Below, one piece after another: positions 47,242 to 55,625 of a DNA stretch of 64,000 nt. The position numbers and the translations under genes were made by a program. Below the pieces are notes generated by a model, which ran no database searches, was not told the origin of the DNA, and was given only the letters and a program-made list of their open reading frames with translations. Source of the stretch: Hyphomicrobiales bacterium (GTDB lineage Bacteria; Pseudomonadota; Alphaproteobacteria; Rhizobiales; Xanthobacteraceae); contig JAFKKN010000003.1 of the NCBI GenBank assembly GCA_017305535.1, positions 480,842-544,841 of the forward strand. Direction: 5' to 3'. The first letter of the stretch is position 1, and each line of letters opens with the position of its first letter.

Positions 47242-49019
47242 GCCGGGCCTGCGTGAGTCATTTCGATGAAATACTTGTTCATGTCCCAAGCGCCGGTGGG
47301 GCACCGTTCAGCGCACAGCCCGCAATGAAGGCAGACGTCCTCGTCCTTCGCCATGATGCGACCGGTCTTGAGCCCGTCGGCGATGTAGATGTCCTGGGTC
47401 AGGTTGAGCGCGGGGGCGTGCAACCGTTCGCGCAACTCGCCTTCCTCGCCGTTCTCGGTGAAGGTGATGCAGTCCATCGGGCAGATGTCGACGCAGGCGT
47501 CGCATTCGATGCATAGCGGCGCGGAGAATACCGTCTCGACGTCGCAGTTCAGGCAGCGTCCGGCTTCGGCGAGCGCCAGCTTGGCGTCGAAACCGAGCTC
47601 GACTTCGGCCTTGATGCTGCTAAGCGCGGTGGCATTGTCACGATGCGGCACCGCGTAGCGCTGGTCCGGCATGATCTCGCTTTTGTAACTCCACTCGTGG
47701 ATGCCCATCTTCTGGTTCACCACGGTGACGGCGGGCAGCGGCCGCTCGGCAATGTTCTCGCCGTGCAGCATCTTGTCGATGGACACCGCGACCTCATGGC
47801 CGTGCGCCACCGCCCAGATGATGTTCTTGGGGCCGAACGCGGCATCGCCGCCGAAGTACACCTTGGGATTGGTGGACTGGAAGGTGACCTTGTCGACCTT
47901 TGGCATGCCCCATTCGTCGAAAGCGATGCCGGCATCGCGTTCGATCCACGGGAAGGCATTCTCCTGGCCGACAGCCACCAGCACGTCGTCGCATTCGAAC
48001 GTCACGTCCGGTTCGCCGGCCGGGACCAGTTTGCGGCGGCCTTTAGCGTCGTACTCGGCCTTGACCCTCTCGAACACCACGCCGGTAAGTTTGCCGCCCT
48101 TGTGCAGGAATTCTTTCGGCACAAGGAAATTGTGGATCGGGATGCCCTCGCGCGCGGCATCTTCCTTTTCCCACGGCGAGGCCTTCATCTCCTCGAAACC
48201 GGAACGCACCACCACCTTGACGTCCTCGCCGCCGAGGCGGCGCGCGGAGCGGCAGCAGTCCATCGCGGTGTTGCCGCCGCCGAGCACGATGACACGCTTG
48301 CCGATGGAATGGATGTGATCGAACGAGACACTGGAAAGCCAGTCGATGCCGATATGGATGTTGGCGGCAGCTTCCTTGCGGCCGGGAATGTCGAGGTCGC
48401 GCCCGCGCGGCGCACCGGAGCCGACCACGATGGCGTCGTAGCCATCAGCGAGCAGTGCTTTCATGCTGTCGATGCGCGTGCCACCGCGAAAATCGACGCC
48501 GAGATCGAGGATGTAGTTGGTTTCCTCGTCAATCACGCTGTCGGGCAGGCGGAATTTCGGAATCTGCGTGCGCATCATGCCGCCGGCGCGGGTATCGCCG
48601 TCGAACACCACGCAGTCATAACCGAGCGGCGCGAGATCGCGCGCCACGGTGAGCGAGGCGGGACCGGCGCCGATCAGGGCGATGCGCTTGCCGTTCTTCG
48701 TCGAGGCCTTCTTCGGCAGACGATCCTTGATGTCGTCCTTGTAGTCGGCGGCGACGCGTTTGAGTCGGCAGATTGCCACGGGCTCATGTTCGACGCGGTC
48801 GCGACGACAGGCCGGTTCGCACGGACGGTCGCAGGTGCGCCCGAGAATTCCCGGAAACACGTTCGATTTCCAATTGATCATGTAGGCATCGCTGTAGCGG
48901 CCCGCGGCGATCAATCGGATATATTCAGGAACCGGCGTGTGTGCCGGACAGGCCCATTGGCAATCGACCACTTTGTGAAAATAGTCAGGCGCCGAGATAT
49001 CGGTCGGTTTCATTCCCAT
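47232..49019 (-). CDS. GltD-like FAD oxidoreductase with C-terminal 4Fe-4S ferredoxin domain
   Basis: A 595-residue protein. An N-terminal cluster region (Cys20, Cys24, Cys63, Cys67, Cys71) resembles the small subunit of glutamate synthase. It is followed by an FAD fold (ALIGAGPASLTVARDLAPLG) and an NAD(P)H fold (VIVLGGGNTAMDCCRSARRL). The C-terminus adds two ferredoxin motifs, Cys503-506-509-513 and Cys563-566-569-573. It is first in the operon with korAB, overlapping korA by 10 bp. By context it probably passes electrons between the Kor ferredoxin and NAD(P) (inference); no glutamate synthase large subunit is near. ATG 49019 and ATG 49013 are both possible starts. Confidence 0.85.
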   Translation of the reverse strand: MGMKPTDISAPDYFHKVVDCQWACPAHTPVPEYIRLIAAGRYSDAYMINWKSNVFPGILGRTCDRPCEPACRRDRVEHEPVAICRLKRVAADYKDDIKDRLPKKASTKNGKRIALIGAGPASLTVARDLAPLGYDCVVFDGDTRAGGMMRTQIPKFRLPDSVIDEETNYILDLGVDFRGGTRIDSMKALLADGYDAIVVGSGAPRGRDLDIPGRKEAAANIHIGIDWLSSVSFDHIHSIGKRVIVLGGGNTAMDCCRSARRLGGEDVKVVVRSGFEEMKASPWEKEDAAREGIPIHNFLVPKEFLHKGGKLTGVVFERVKAEYDAKGRRKLVPAGEPDVTFECDDVLVAVGQENAFPWIERDAGIAFDEWGMPKVDKVTFQSTNPKVYFGGDAAFGPKNIIWAVAHGHEVAVSIDKMLHGENIAERPLPAVTVVNQKMGIHEWSYKSEIMPDQRYAVPHRDNATALSSIKAEVELGFDAKLALAEAGRCLNCDVETVFSAPLCIECDACVDICPMDCITFTENGEEGELRERLHAPALNLTQDIYIADGLKTGRIMAKDEDVCLHCGLCAERCPTGAWDMNKYFIEMTHAGPACR

Positions 49020-49298
49020 CCCAAATCCGCGCTTCGGAAGGTGGGCTCAGTCGCGCGGTCTTTCGCAGTTTTCGAGCGTTCGTTGTCCCGCTCTTGTTGC
49101 TTCTCGTTTGGATCATGGTCTTAGAAGTATAATAATTCAATATGATCCACAGCGGAGTGCAAATGCATTTTTAAGTGATCGGAAAGCATGAGGCGCGTCG
49201 TCGCGGATCGAGTTCTGTCGCGCTGCAACATAGCCATTCGAGACGCGCGGGGCCGATGCGCGTTAGGCGCAGACAAGTTCACGGTGGGGCTTGGTGTT
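49020..49298. other. intergenic region upstream of the kor operon
   Basis: A 279-bp gap with an AT-rich patch near 49128-49145 that may contain the kor operon promoter on the minus strand. No convincing gene, terminator or paired -35/-10 was found. Confidence 0.4.
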
Positions 49299-49955
49299 CT
49301 AGAGATCGCTTTTCGCGAGATCCCACATCAGTCGATAGATGCCGGACGAGATGATCTGGCCCGCGCCGGCGAGATCCAGTGGATCGAAACGCAGCGCCAT
49401 TGCCATTGAGACCGGCTTCACGTCCGTTCCGTCGATTAGCACGAACCAGTCGCCCGCGCCGGGATTCGGGCCGTCGTCGGTGAGCGATTTCGACAGCGCG
49501 GGATCGCTCTCCAGAAGATGCATCGAAATGCCGCCTTCCAGCATCTCGGGATCGAGCCGGGGCGCCAGAAAGGCGTGGAGTTTGTCGGCGTCGATCGGAC
49601 GCAGCCGAATGATACCGAGTACGGCGCCGCGCCCTTGTCCTTTGCTCATGGTGATGCGCGCCACCGCGCGGATCATGTTGCGGAAGCGGGCGATATTCTG
49701 CTTCGACCAGTCGGTCTGGTTGGCGAGCGCGGTGCGATAGGCGGGACTATCCAGCACCTCGAAGGTCGCGGTGGAATACAGGCTCAGATATTTCGGGTTG
49801 CCGGCATGGGCGATGTAGCGCCGCGCCTCGACGAAACCATCGATGCCGACGCGTTCGGCGATGTGTTCGCGATCGTACCAGCGGTTGAAATCCGCCTGGT
49901 CGGTGGAATCGATATCCATCGAGGTGAGCAGCATTCCCTTGGCGACGATCGGCAT
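49299..49955 (-). CDS. hypothetical protein, possible dimeric alpha-beta barrel (EthD-like)
   Basis: A 218-residue protein I do not firmly recognise. The N-terminal part (MPIVAKGMLLTSMDI; DFNRWYDREHIAERVGIDGF; RRYIAHAGNPKYLSLYS) has the spacing of EthD/stress-response dimeric barrel proteins, with a Trp-Tyr-Asp-x-Glu-His segment. A second half (GAVLGIIRLRP; GDWFVLIDGTDV) may repeat the fold. ATG 49955 has aagga 9 nt upstream. It lies 27 bp after the proline iminopeptidase gene on the same strand and may share its transcript. No function is proposed. Confidence 0.7.
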   Translation of the reverse strand: MPIVAKGMLLTSMDIDSTDQADFNRWYDREHIAERVGIDGFVEARRYIAHAGNPKYLSLYSTATFEVLDSPAYRTALANQTDWSKQNIARFRNMIRAVARITMSKGQGRGAVLGIIRLRPIDADKLHAFLAPRLDPEMLEGGISMHLLESDPALSKSLTDDGPNPGAGDWFVLIDGTDVKPVSMAMALRFDPLDLAGAGQIISSGIYRLMWDLAKSDL

Positions 49956-49982
49956 TGGCGGGCGTCCTTACATCGAGTGATC

Positions 49983-50978
49983 TCAAAGCGAATGGTGGGC
50001 CACGAGATCCGCGGTTGCCTTGATGACGGCATCGCGGATGCCGGGATCGTACAACGAATGCCCAGCGCCTTCGATGATACGAATTTCCGATGTCGGCCAC
50101 GCCGCCGCGAGCGCGTGCGATGTCGATGGCGGGCACAAGTGGTCGTAACGGCCCTGCACGATGATGCCGGGAATGCCGTGCAGGCGCGGCGCATCCGCGA
50201 GCAATTGTCCCGGCGCCATGAAGCAATCGTTGAAGAAGTAGTGCGCTTCCATGAACGGCGTCGACGGCAGCGGCCGCGACGATGTCAGCGATGCAAGATC
50301 GAGCCGCGTCTGTTTCGGGGCATGTTCGGAGAGGATACGTTCGGTGTCGTGCCAGGCCCGCGCGGCCGGCCCATGGATCGCCGGATCGGGGTCGAGGATG
50401 CGCCGCCAATAGGCATTGAGCGGCTCTGTGCGCTCCTGCGGCGTCAATAGGCTGAGAAAGTCGTCGTTGAGGCCAGGATAGAGACGCGGTAGCACATCGC
50501 AGAAAGCCGCGTCGACCTCCGCGCGGGTGCCGAGAAACGTCGCGCGCAACACGATGCCGCTGACGCGTTTGGGGTGGGCCTCGGCGTAGGCCAATGCCAG
50601 CGTGGCGCCCCACGAGCCGCCACTGACGAGCCACTGCTTGATGCCGAGCGCGTCGCGGATCGCTTCCATGTCGGCGATCAGGTGCGGCAACGTGTTGGCG
50701 TCGCGGCTGCCTTTCGGGCGGCTGCGTCCGCAACCGCGTTGGTCGAACAGCACCGCCCGGCAGCGTTTCGGATCGAACAGCTTGCGGTGGTCGGGCTGGC
50801 AACCGCTGCCGGGGCCGCCGTGCAGATATACCGCCGGCATGCCATCGGGATTGCCGACCGTCTCGACGTAAATTTCATGGCCATCGCTGACCGGTAGCAT
50901 TTGGGTGGTCAGCGGCGCGTAAGGGTCGGCGCATTCGCTCGGCTGCGGTCCACCTGCGTCAGGCATCATCGGTTGCAT
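49983..50978 (-). CDS. pip: proline iminopeptidase
   Basis: A 331-residue S33-family alpha/beta hydrolase that removes N-terminal proline from peptides. Motifs: VYLHGGPGSGC (oxyanion), FDQRGCGRSRPKG, nucleophile elbow VSGGSWGATLALAYAEAHP, acid in IVQGRYDHLCPPS, base in IEGAGHSLYDP. Length and motif order match Pip. Start at ATG 50978; ATGs four and five codons later are also possible. Cytoplasmic, no signal peptide. The next gene on this strand is the possible dimeric-barrel protein. Confidence 0.93.
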   Translation of the reverse strand: MQPMMPDAGGPQPSECADPYAPLTTQMLPVSDGHEIYVETVGNPDGMPAVYLHGGPGSGCQPDHRKLFDPKRCRAVLFDQRGCGRSRPKGSRDANTLPHLIADMEAIRDALGIKQWLVSGGSWGATLALAYAEAHPKRVSGIVLRATFLGTRAEVDAAFCDVLPRLYPGLNDDFLSLLTPQERTEPLNAYWRRILDPDPAIHGPAARAWHDTERILSEHAPKQTRLDLASLTSSRPLPSTPFMEAHYFFNDCFMAPGQLLADAPRLHGIPGIIVQGRYDHLCPPSTSHALAAAWPTSEIRIIEGAGHSLYDPGIRDAVIKATADLVAHHSL

Positions 50979-51248
50979 TCGCCCATAGTTATAGCCTCGC
51001 CTACCTGCGCGGCACGGATATCCATGAGCAACTTACGGCGATTCAGATCAAGACCATTGCAGTTTCTGATTTGATGATGCGCCGCAGAGACTGGACAAAG
51101 ATTGTCGCGGTGCAGCAATTTTGCATTTTGACGTCCGCGCAAGGCGTCAAATCAAGGTCGCATCTGACGGGTGGCAATCTGGCCTGAAACGCCGTAACGC
51201 TCGGAGAGCGGCGGCGGACAAGACCGTGATCGAGGATGGAGCAAGTTG
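50979..51248. promoter_or_regulatory. divergent intergenic region pip/amidase
   Basis: A 270-bp gap between divergent genes. It holds TTTGACG (51127-51133) / CGTCAAA (51145-51151), a 7-bp inverted repeat with 11-nt spacing, about 100 bp before the amidase start. It may be an operator for the amidase-tarD transcript. No gene is seen. Confidence 0.35.
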
Positions 51249-52649
51249 ATGGACAACCTTTGGCGTCTCCCGGCAACCGAACTGGCCGCGCTGGTTCGTT
51301 CGCGAAAAGTATCGGCGGTGGAGGCGGCGAAGGCGGCGTTGGCGCGGCTCGAAGCGGTCAATCCGAAGATCAATGCGGTGGTCGACTATCGGCCGGACGA
51401 TACGCTGGCGCAGGCGGCGGCGGTGGACAAGACCATCGCCGAGGGCAAGGACCCCGGCGTACTGGCCGGTGTGCCAATCACCATCAAGGTCAATGTCGAT
51501 CAGGCCGGCTTCGCCACCACCAACGGCATCAAGGCGCAGCGCGATCACATTGCCAAGGAAGACAATCCCGTCGTGGCGAATATGCGGCGCGCCGGCGCGG
51601 TGATCGTCGGGCGCACCAACACGCCGGCATTTTCGTTCCGCTGGTTCGCCAACAATCAATTGCATGGTCATACCAAGAACCCGCGCGATCCGAGCCGTAC
51701 CCCGGGCGGTTCGTCGGGTGGTGCGGGATCGGCCACCGCCGCCGGCATCGGTCATATCGGTCATGGCACCGACATCGCCGGATCGGTGCGCTATCCGGCT
51801 TATGCTTGCGGTATTCACGGCTTGCGGCCGACGCTCGGGCGTATCGCGGCTCACAACCTGTCGCTGCCGGAGCGGCCGTTGTGCCCGCAGATTTCGGCCG
51901 TGTCCGGTCCGCTGGCACGTACCATCGGCGACTTGCGCATCGCGCTGGCCGCGATGTCGCAACAGGACGTGCGCGATCCATGGTGGGTGCCGGCGCCGCT
52001 GGAAGGGCCGCCGATGCCGCGTCGCGCCGCGCTGTGCCTGCGGCCCGATGGACTCGAAACCGTTCCCGAAGTCGTCGATGCATTGAAGGACTCCGCACGT
52101 CGGCTGCAAAGCGCCGGCTGGACGGTGGAGGAGGTCGCGAATACGCCGCCGCTCAACGAGGCCGCCGAGTTGCAACGCAAATTCTGGCTCGGAGACGGTT
52201 TCGAGGCGATGCTGGCGGCAGCCGAAAAGGAAGGTGACCCCGGCGCGCTGGCGTGCCTGCGCGGCAGCCGCGACAAGGTCTATCCGCTCGACGCGGCGGG
52301 GCTCTCGGCGATCGTGCAGCGGCGCGCCGCGTTGACGCGCGCGTGGCAACTTTTCCTGCAAGATTATCCGGTGCTGGTGATGCCGGTGTCCGGCGAACTG
52401 CCGTTCGAGGATCAACTCGATCTCAAGGACGATGCATCGTTCGCGCGGGTGTGGCGGGCGCAGATGCCGCAGGTCGGCATTCCCTTCATGGGATTGCCGG
52501 GCCTGACGGTAACGACCGGGCTGGTCGGGCGCGTGCCGGTCGGCGTGCAGGTGGTGGCGGGGCGTTATCGCGAAGACCTGTGCCTGCTCGCCGGTGAGGC
52601 GATCGAGGCCGGAGGCACCCCGTCGTCGCCAGTCGATCCGGTTGGTTGA
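51249..52649 (+). CDS. amidase-signature family hydrolase
   Basis: A 466-residue enzyme of the amidase signature family, which uses a Ser-cisSer-Lys triad. The Lys is in VPITIKVNVDQAG, the linker serines are in TPGGSSGGAGSATAAG, and the nucleophile Ser is in HGTDIAGSVRYPAYACGIHG, followed by LRPTLGRI. ATG 51249 has ggag at 51238-51241; TTG 51246 directly before it is less likely. The substrate (aliphatic or aryl amide, carbamate or peptide amide) is unknown. GatA function is unlikely because no gatB/gatC is present. The glutathione peroxidase gene starts 13 bp later, so it is first in a short operon. Confidence 0.9.
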   Translation: MDNLWRLPATELAALVRSRKVSAVEAAKAALARLEAVNPKINAVVDYRPDDTLAQAAAVDKTIAEGKDPGVLAGVPITIKVNVDQAGFATTNGIKAQRDHIAKEDNPVVANMRRAGAVIVGRTNTPAFSFRWFANNQLHGHTKNPRDPSRTPGGSSGGAGSATAAGIGHIGHGTDIAGSVRYPAYACGIHGLRPTLGRIAAHNLSLPERPLCPQISAVSGPLARTIGDLRIALAAMSQQDVRDPWWVPAPLEGPPMPRRAALCLRPDGLETVPEVVDALKDSARRLQSAGWTVEEVANTPPLNEAAELQRKFWLGDGFEAMLAAAEKEGDPGALACLRGSRDKVYPLDAAGLSAIVQRRAALTRAWQLFLQDYPVLVMPVSGELPFEDQLDLKDDASFARVWRAQMPQVGIPFMGLPGLTVTTGLVGRVPVGVQVVAGRYREDLCLLAGEAIEAGGTPSSPVDPVG

Positions 52650-52662
52650 GGAGACGCGAGCG

Positions 52663-53139
52663 ATGACAGGCATCTTCGATTTCTCGGCTCGCGCGCTCGA
52701 TGGGCATGAGGTGGCGCTGAAGGAGTTCGAGGGCAAGGCGCTATTGATCGTCAACACTGCCAGCGCCTGCGGTTTCACTCCGCAATATAAGGGCCTTGAA
52801 GACCTCTATCGTCAGTATGCGCCACGCGGTTTCGCGGTACTCGGCTTCCCCTGCAACCAGTTCGGGCAGCAGGAACGAGGCAATTCGGCGGAGATCGCGG
52901 CGTTCTGCGACAGCAGATACGCGGTGACGTTTCCGATGTTCGAGAAGATCGAGGTCAACGGCGATGCCGCGCACCCGTTGTACAAATTTCTGAAACGTGA
53001 GAAAGCGGGCCTGCTCGGCCCGTCGATCAAGTGGAATTTCACCAAATTCCTGATCGACAAGGCGGGCAGGGTGGTGGCACGGCATCCGCCGACCACGCGA
53101 CCCGAAAGTCTGACCAGGGAAATCGAGGCGCTGCTTTGA
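52663..53139 (+). CDS. glutathione peroxidase-family protein
   Basis: A 158-residue thiol peroxidase of the GPx family. ATG 52663 follows gaggag (52648-52653); the frame is open upstream inside the amidase gene. Motifs: IVNTASACGFTPQYKGLEDLY with the peroxidatic Cys (Cys and not selenocysteine), VLGFPCNQFGQQE with Gln and a second Cys, and IKWNFTKFLIDKAGRVV with the Trp-Asn pair. Bacterial members reduce hydroperoxides, often with thioredoxin. Its stop overlaps the TTG start of the next gene. Confidence 0.93.
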   Translation: MTGIFDFSARALDGHEVALKEFEGKALLIVNTASACGFTPQYKGLEDLYRQYAPRGFAVLGFPCNQFGQQERGNSAEIAAFCDSRYAVTFPMFEKIEVNGDAAHPLYKFLKREKAGLLGPSIKWNFTKFLIDKAGRVVARHPPTTRPESLTREIEALL

Positions 53140-53402
53140 ACGAGAACACCAATCCATCGCCGGCTCAACTGCCGGACCGGCTGTCCACCGATCCGCGTAG
53201 TCCGTACTACAACGCCGATCTGCTCGCCTACGATATCGGCGTGCGCTTCAAGGGCGTCGAGAAGAATAACGTCGAGGAATATTGCGTCAGCGAGGGCTGG
53301 ATTCGCGTGCCGGCCGGCGCCGCCAAGGATCGCCACGGCAATCCGCTGACCATCAAGCTGAGCGGTTCGGTCGAGCCGTATTTCCGCGATGGCGCAAGCT
53401 GA
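53136..53402 (+). CDS. DUF3297 family protein
   Basis: An 88-residue protein of the DUF3297 family (about 80-90 residues), function unknown. The start is a TTG at 53136 that overlaps the upstream stop (TTGA); no ATG or GTG gives a family-length protein. Conserved body: LPDRLSTDPRSPYYNADLLA, IGVRFKGVEKNNVEEYC, and the end IKLSGSVEPYF. tarD starts 20 bp after it. Confidence 0.85.
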   Translation: MNENTNPSPAQLPDRLSTDPRSPYYNADLLAYDIGVRFKGVEKNNVEEYCVSEGWIRVPAGAAKDRHGNPLTIKLSGSVEPYFRDGAS

Positions 53403-53422
53403 TCGGCGCAAGAGGATTTACG

Positions 53423-54592
53423 ATGTCGGTTCGCATTGTCGACGTGCGCGAGGTGACGAAGCCGATCGCCTCCGCGATCCGCAACGCCTATATCGATTTC
53501 TCGAAGATGACGACGAGCCTCGTGGCCGTCGTCACCAATGTCGAACGCAACGGCAAGCCGGTGGTCGGCTATGGCTTCAACTCGAACGGTCGTTATGGAC
53601 AGGGCGGATTGATCCGCGAGCGTTTCGCGAAGCGGATCACCGAAGCAGACCCGGCAACCTTGCTTGATGCGAGCGGCGGTAATCTCGATCCGGATAAAGT
53701 CTGGGCCGCGTTGATGTCGAACGAGAAGCCGGGCGGTCACGGCGAACGTTCGGTCGCGGTCGGCACCATCGACATGGCGGTATGGGATGCGGTGGCGAAG
53801 ATCGCGGACAAGCCGTTGTTTCGCTTGCTCGCGGAACGTCATGGCCGCAACGCCGATCCGCGCGTGTTCGTCTATGCGGCGGGCGGCTATTACTATCCCG
53901 GCAAGGGTCTCGACAAACTGCGGCAGGAGATGCGTGGCTATCTCGATCGCGGCTACAGCGTGGTCAAGATGAAGATCGGCGGCGCGTCGCTCGACGAAGA
54001 TCGCGAACGCATCGAAGCGGTGTTGAAGGAGATCGGATCGCAGGCGCAGTTAGCGGTGGACGCCAACGGCCGCTTCGATCTCGAAACCGCGATCGCTTAT
54101 GCCAAGATGCTGCGCGATTATCCGCTGTTCTGGTACGAAGAAGCCGGCGATCCTCTTGATTATCAGTTGCAGGCGGCGCTTGCGGAGTTCTATCCGGGAC
54201 CGATGGCGACTGGCGAAAACCTGTTCAGCCATCAGGATGCGCGCAATCTCATTCGCTACGGCGGGATGCGGTCGGATCGCGACTTCCTGCAATTCGATTG
54301 CGCGTTGTCGTATGGGCTTTGCGAGTATCAGCGCACGCTGGCGATGTTGAAGACGCACGGCTGGTCGCCGTCGCGTTGCATTCCGCACGGCGGTCATCAG
54401 ATGTCGCTGAATATCGCGGCGGGTCTCGGGCTTGGCGGCAACGAGAGCTATCCCGACCTGTTCCAGCCCTATGGCGGATTCCCCGATGGCGTGAAGGTCG
54501 AGAACGGTTACATCACCATGCCGGAGTTGCCGGGCATCGGCTTCGAGGGCAAGGCCGATCTTGCCACCGAAATGCGGGCGCTTGCGGCCTAG
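53423..54592 (+). CDS. tarD: D(-)-tartrate dehydratase
   Basis: A 389-residue enolase-superfamily enzyme that dehydrates D-tartrate to oxaloacetate. ATG 53423 gives a protein whose residue numbers coincide with the characterised Bradyrhizobium japonicum enzyme as I recall it: Lys184 in VVKMKIGG, metal ligands Asp213 (AVDANGRF), Glu239 (WYEEAGDP) and Glu265 (ATGENLFSH), and His322 (CIPHGGHQMS). This identity in numbering is the main reason for the specific name; general mandelate racemase-family members differ more. It is last in the amidase-gpx-DUF3297-tarD run and precedes a TauBC-type ABC transporter that might import its substrate (inference). Confidence 0.93.
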   Translation: MSVRIVDVREVTKPIASAIRNAYIDFSKMTTSLVAVVTNVERNGKPVVGYGFNSNGRYGQGGLIRERFAKRITEADPATLLDASGGNLDPDKVWAALMSNEKPGGHGERSVAVGTIDMAVWDAVAKIADKPLFRLLAERHGRNADPRVFVYAAGGYYYPGKGLDKLRQEMRGYLDRGYSVVKMKIGGASLDEDRERIEAVLKEIGSQAQLAVDANGRFDLETAIAYAKMLRDYPLFWYEEAGDPLDYQLQAALAEFYPGPMATGENLFSHQDARNLIRYGGMRSDRDFLQFDCALSYGLCEYQRTLAMLKTHGWSPSRCIPHGGHQMSLNIAAGLGLGGNESYPDLFQPYGGFPDGVKVENGYITMPELPGIGFEGKADLATEMRALAA

Positions 54593-54779
54593 TTTTGGCG
54601 ACGGGATTCTTGCGGCGATACGAAGGCGCGATTGTGGCGCCGAATCCGGTGCTGAACCGGGCTTTCCGACACGTTTCAATCTTAAAATAATTCGCCGAAC
54701 GACCGGTCCGAGGATTGCAATGCGGGACAAAGTCCGCAAACTGTCCTCGCCGTCGGAACGAAGATCAACAGGGGGACGG

Positions 54780-55625
54780 ATGCAGGTGCCGTTGCGGCCG
54801 GAGATCGACACCGGAACCGGAGCCACGTCCGATGAACGCGCGCGTGCCATGATCGAGATCGATCGCGTCTCGAAGCGTTTTGAAACGTCGGGCCGCAAGA
54901 GCCACCTCGCGCTCGCCGATATCAACCTCACCGTTAATGACGGCGCGTTCGTCTCGATCCTCGGGCCGTCCGGTTGCGGCAAGTCCACCTTGCTTTACAT
55001 CGTCGGCGGCTTTGTCGCACCGAGCGAAGGCGTCGCTCGCATGAAAGGTGCGGCAATCACCGGACCCGGACCCGACCGCGGACCGGTGTTTCAGGAGTTC
55101 GCGCTGTTTCCGTGGAAGACGGTGCTCGGCAATGTGATGTACGGGCTGCGGCAGCAAGGCGTGAAGCGCACGGAAGCGGAAGCGCAGAGCCTGCGGCTGA
55201 TCGAGATGGTCGGGCTCAAGGGCTTTGAGCATTTCTATCCGAAGGAATTGTCCGGCGGCATGAAGCAACGCGTGGCGATCGCGCGCACACTGGCCTATCG
55301 CCCGTCGGTGTTGCTGATGGACGAGCCGTTCGGCGCGCTCGATGCGCATACACGCACGCGCTTGCAGAATGATCTGCTCAACATCTGGGAACGCGACCGC
55401 AAGACGGTGCTGTTCGTCACGCATTCGGTCGAAGAGGCGGTGTTCCTCTCCGACAAGGTGGTGGTGATGACGCGCGCGCCGGGGCGTATCAAGGAGATCG
55501 TCGATATCGATCTGTCGCGTCCGCGCGTTCGCGCCGAGTTGCTGCTGGATTCGCGTTATCAGAAATACGTCGTCGATATCGAGCGGATGATCGACGACGG
55601 CCGCGACGATGCGGAGCACCCGTGA
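54780..55625 (+). CDS. ABC transporter ATP-binding protein (SsuB/TauB type)
   Basis: A 281-residue ATPase. Motifs: Walker A SILGPSGCGKSTLLYIVGGF near residue 65, Q-loop PVFQEFALFPWKTV, signature ELSGGMKQRVAIARTL, Walker B VLLMDEPFGALDAHTR, and the H-loop VLFVTHSVEEAVFLSDK. I took ATG 54780 (preceded by aggggg); ATG 54720 preceded by gagg is a second candidate, and the frame is open further up. The stop overlaps the next gene (GTGA). Relatives serve nitrate, sulfonate, pyrimidine-precursor or aromatic-acid importers. The position after tarD suggests an organic acid, but this is unproved. Confidence 0.9.
   Translation: MQVPLRPEIDTGTGATSDERARAMIEIDRVSKRFETSGRKSHLALADINLTVNDGAFVSILGPSGCGKSTLLYIVGGFVAPSEGVARMKGAAITGPGPDRGPVFQEFALFPWKTVLGNVMYGLRQQGVKRTEAEAQSLRLIEMVGLKGFEHFYPKELSGGMKQRVAIARTLAYRPSVLLMDEPFGALDAHTRTRLQNDLLNIWERDRKTVLFVTHSVEEAVFLSDKVVVMTRAPGRIKEIVDIDLSRPRVRAELLLDSRYQKYVVDIERMIDDGRDDAEHP

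Noticed and set aside
47232..49019. The flavoprotein as a true glutamate synthase small subunit
   Set aside because: No gltB is adjacent, it overlaps korA, and it has an extra ferredoxin domain.
47643..49124. Plus-strand frame of 493 residues opposite the GltD-like gene
   Set aside because: Antisense to a protein with clear FAD, NAD(P) and Fe-S motifs; no domain in the alternative frame.
51249..52649. The amidase as GatA of the tRNA amidotransferase
   Set aside because: No gatB or gatC is nearby, and the neighbours are metabolic; the signature alone is shared by many amidases.
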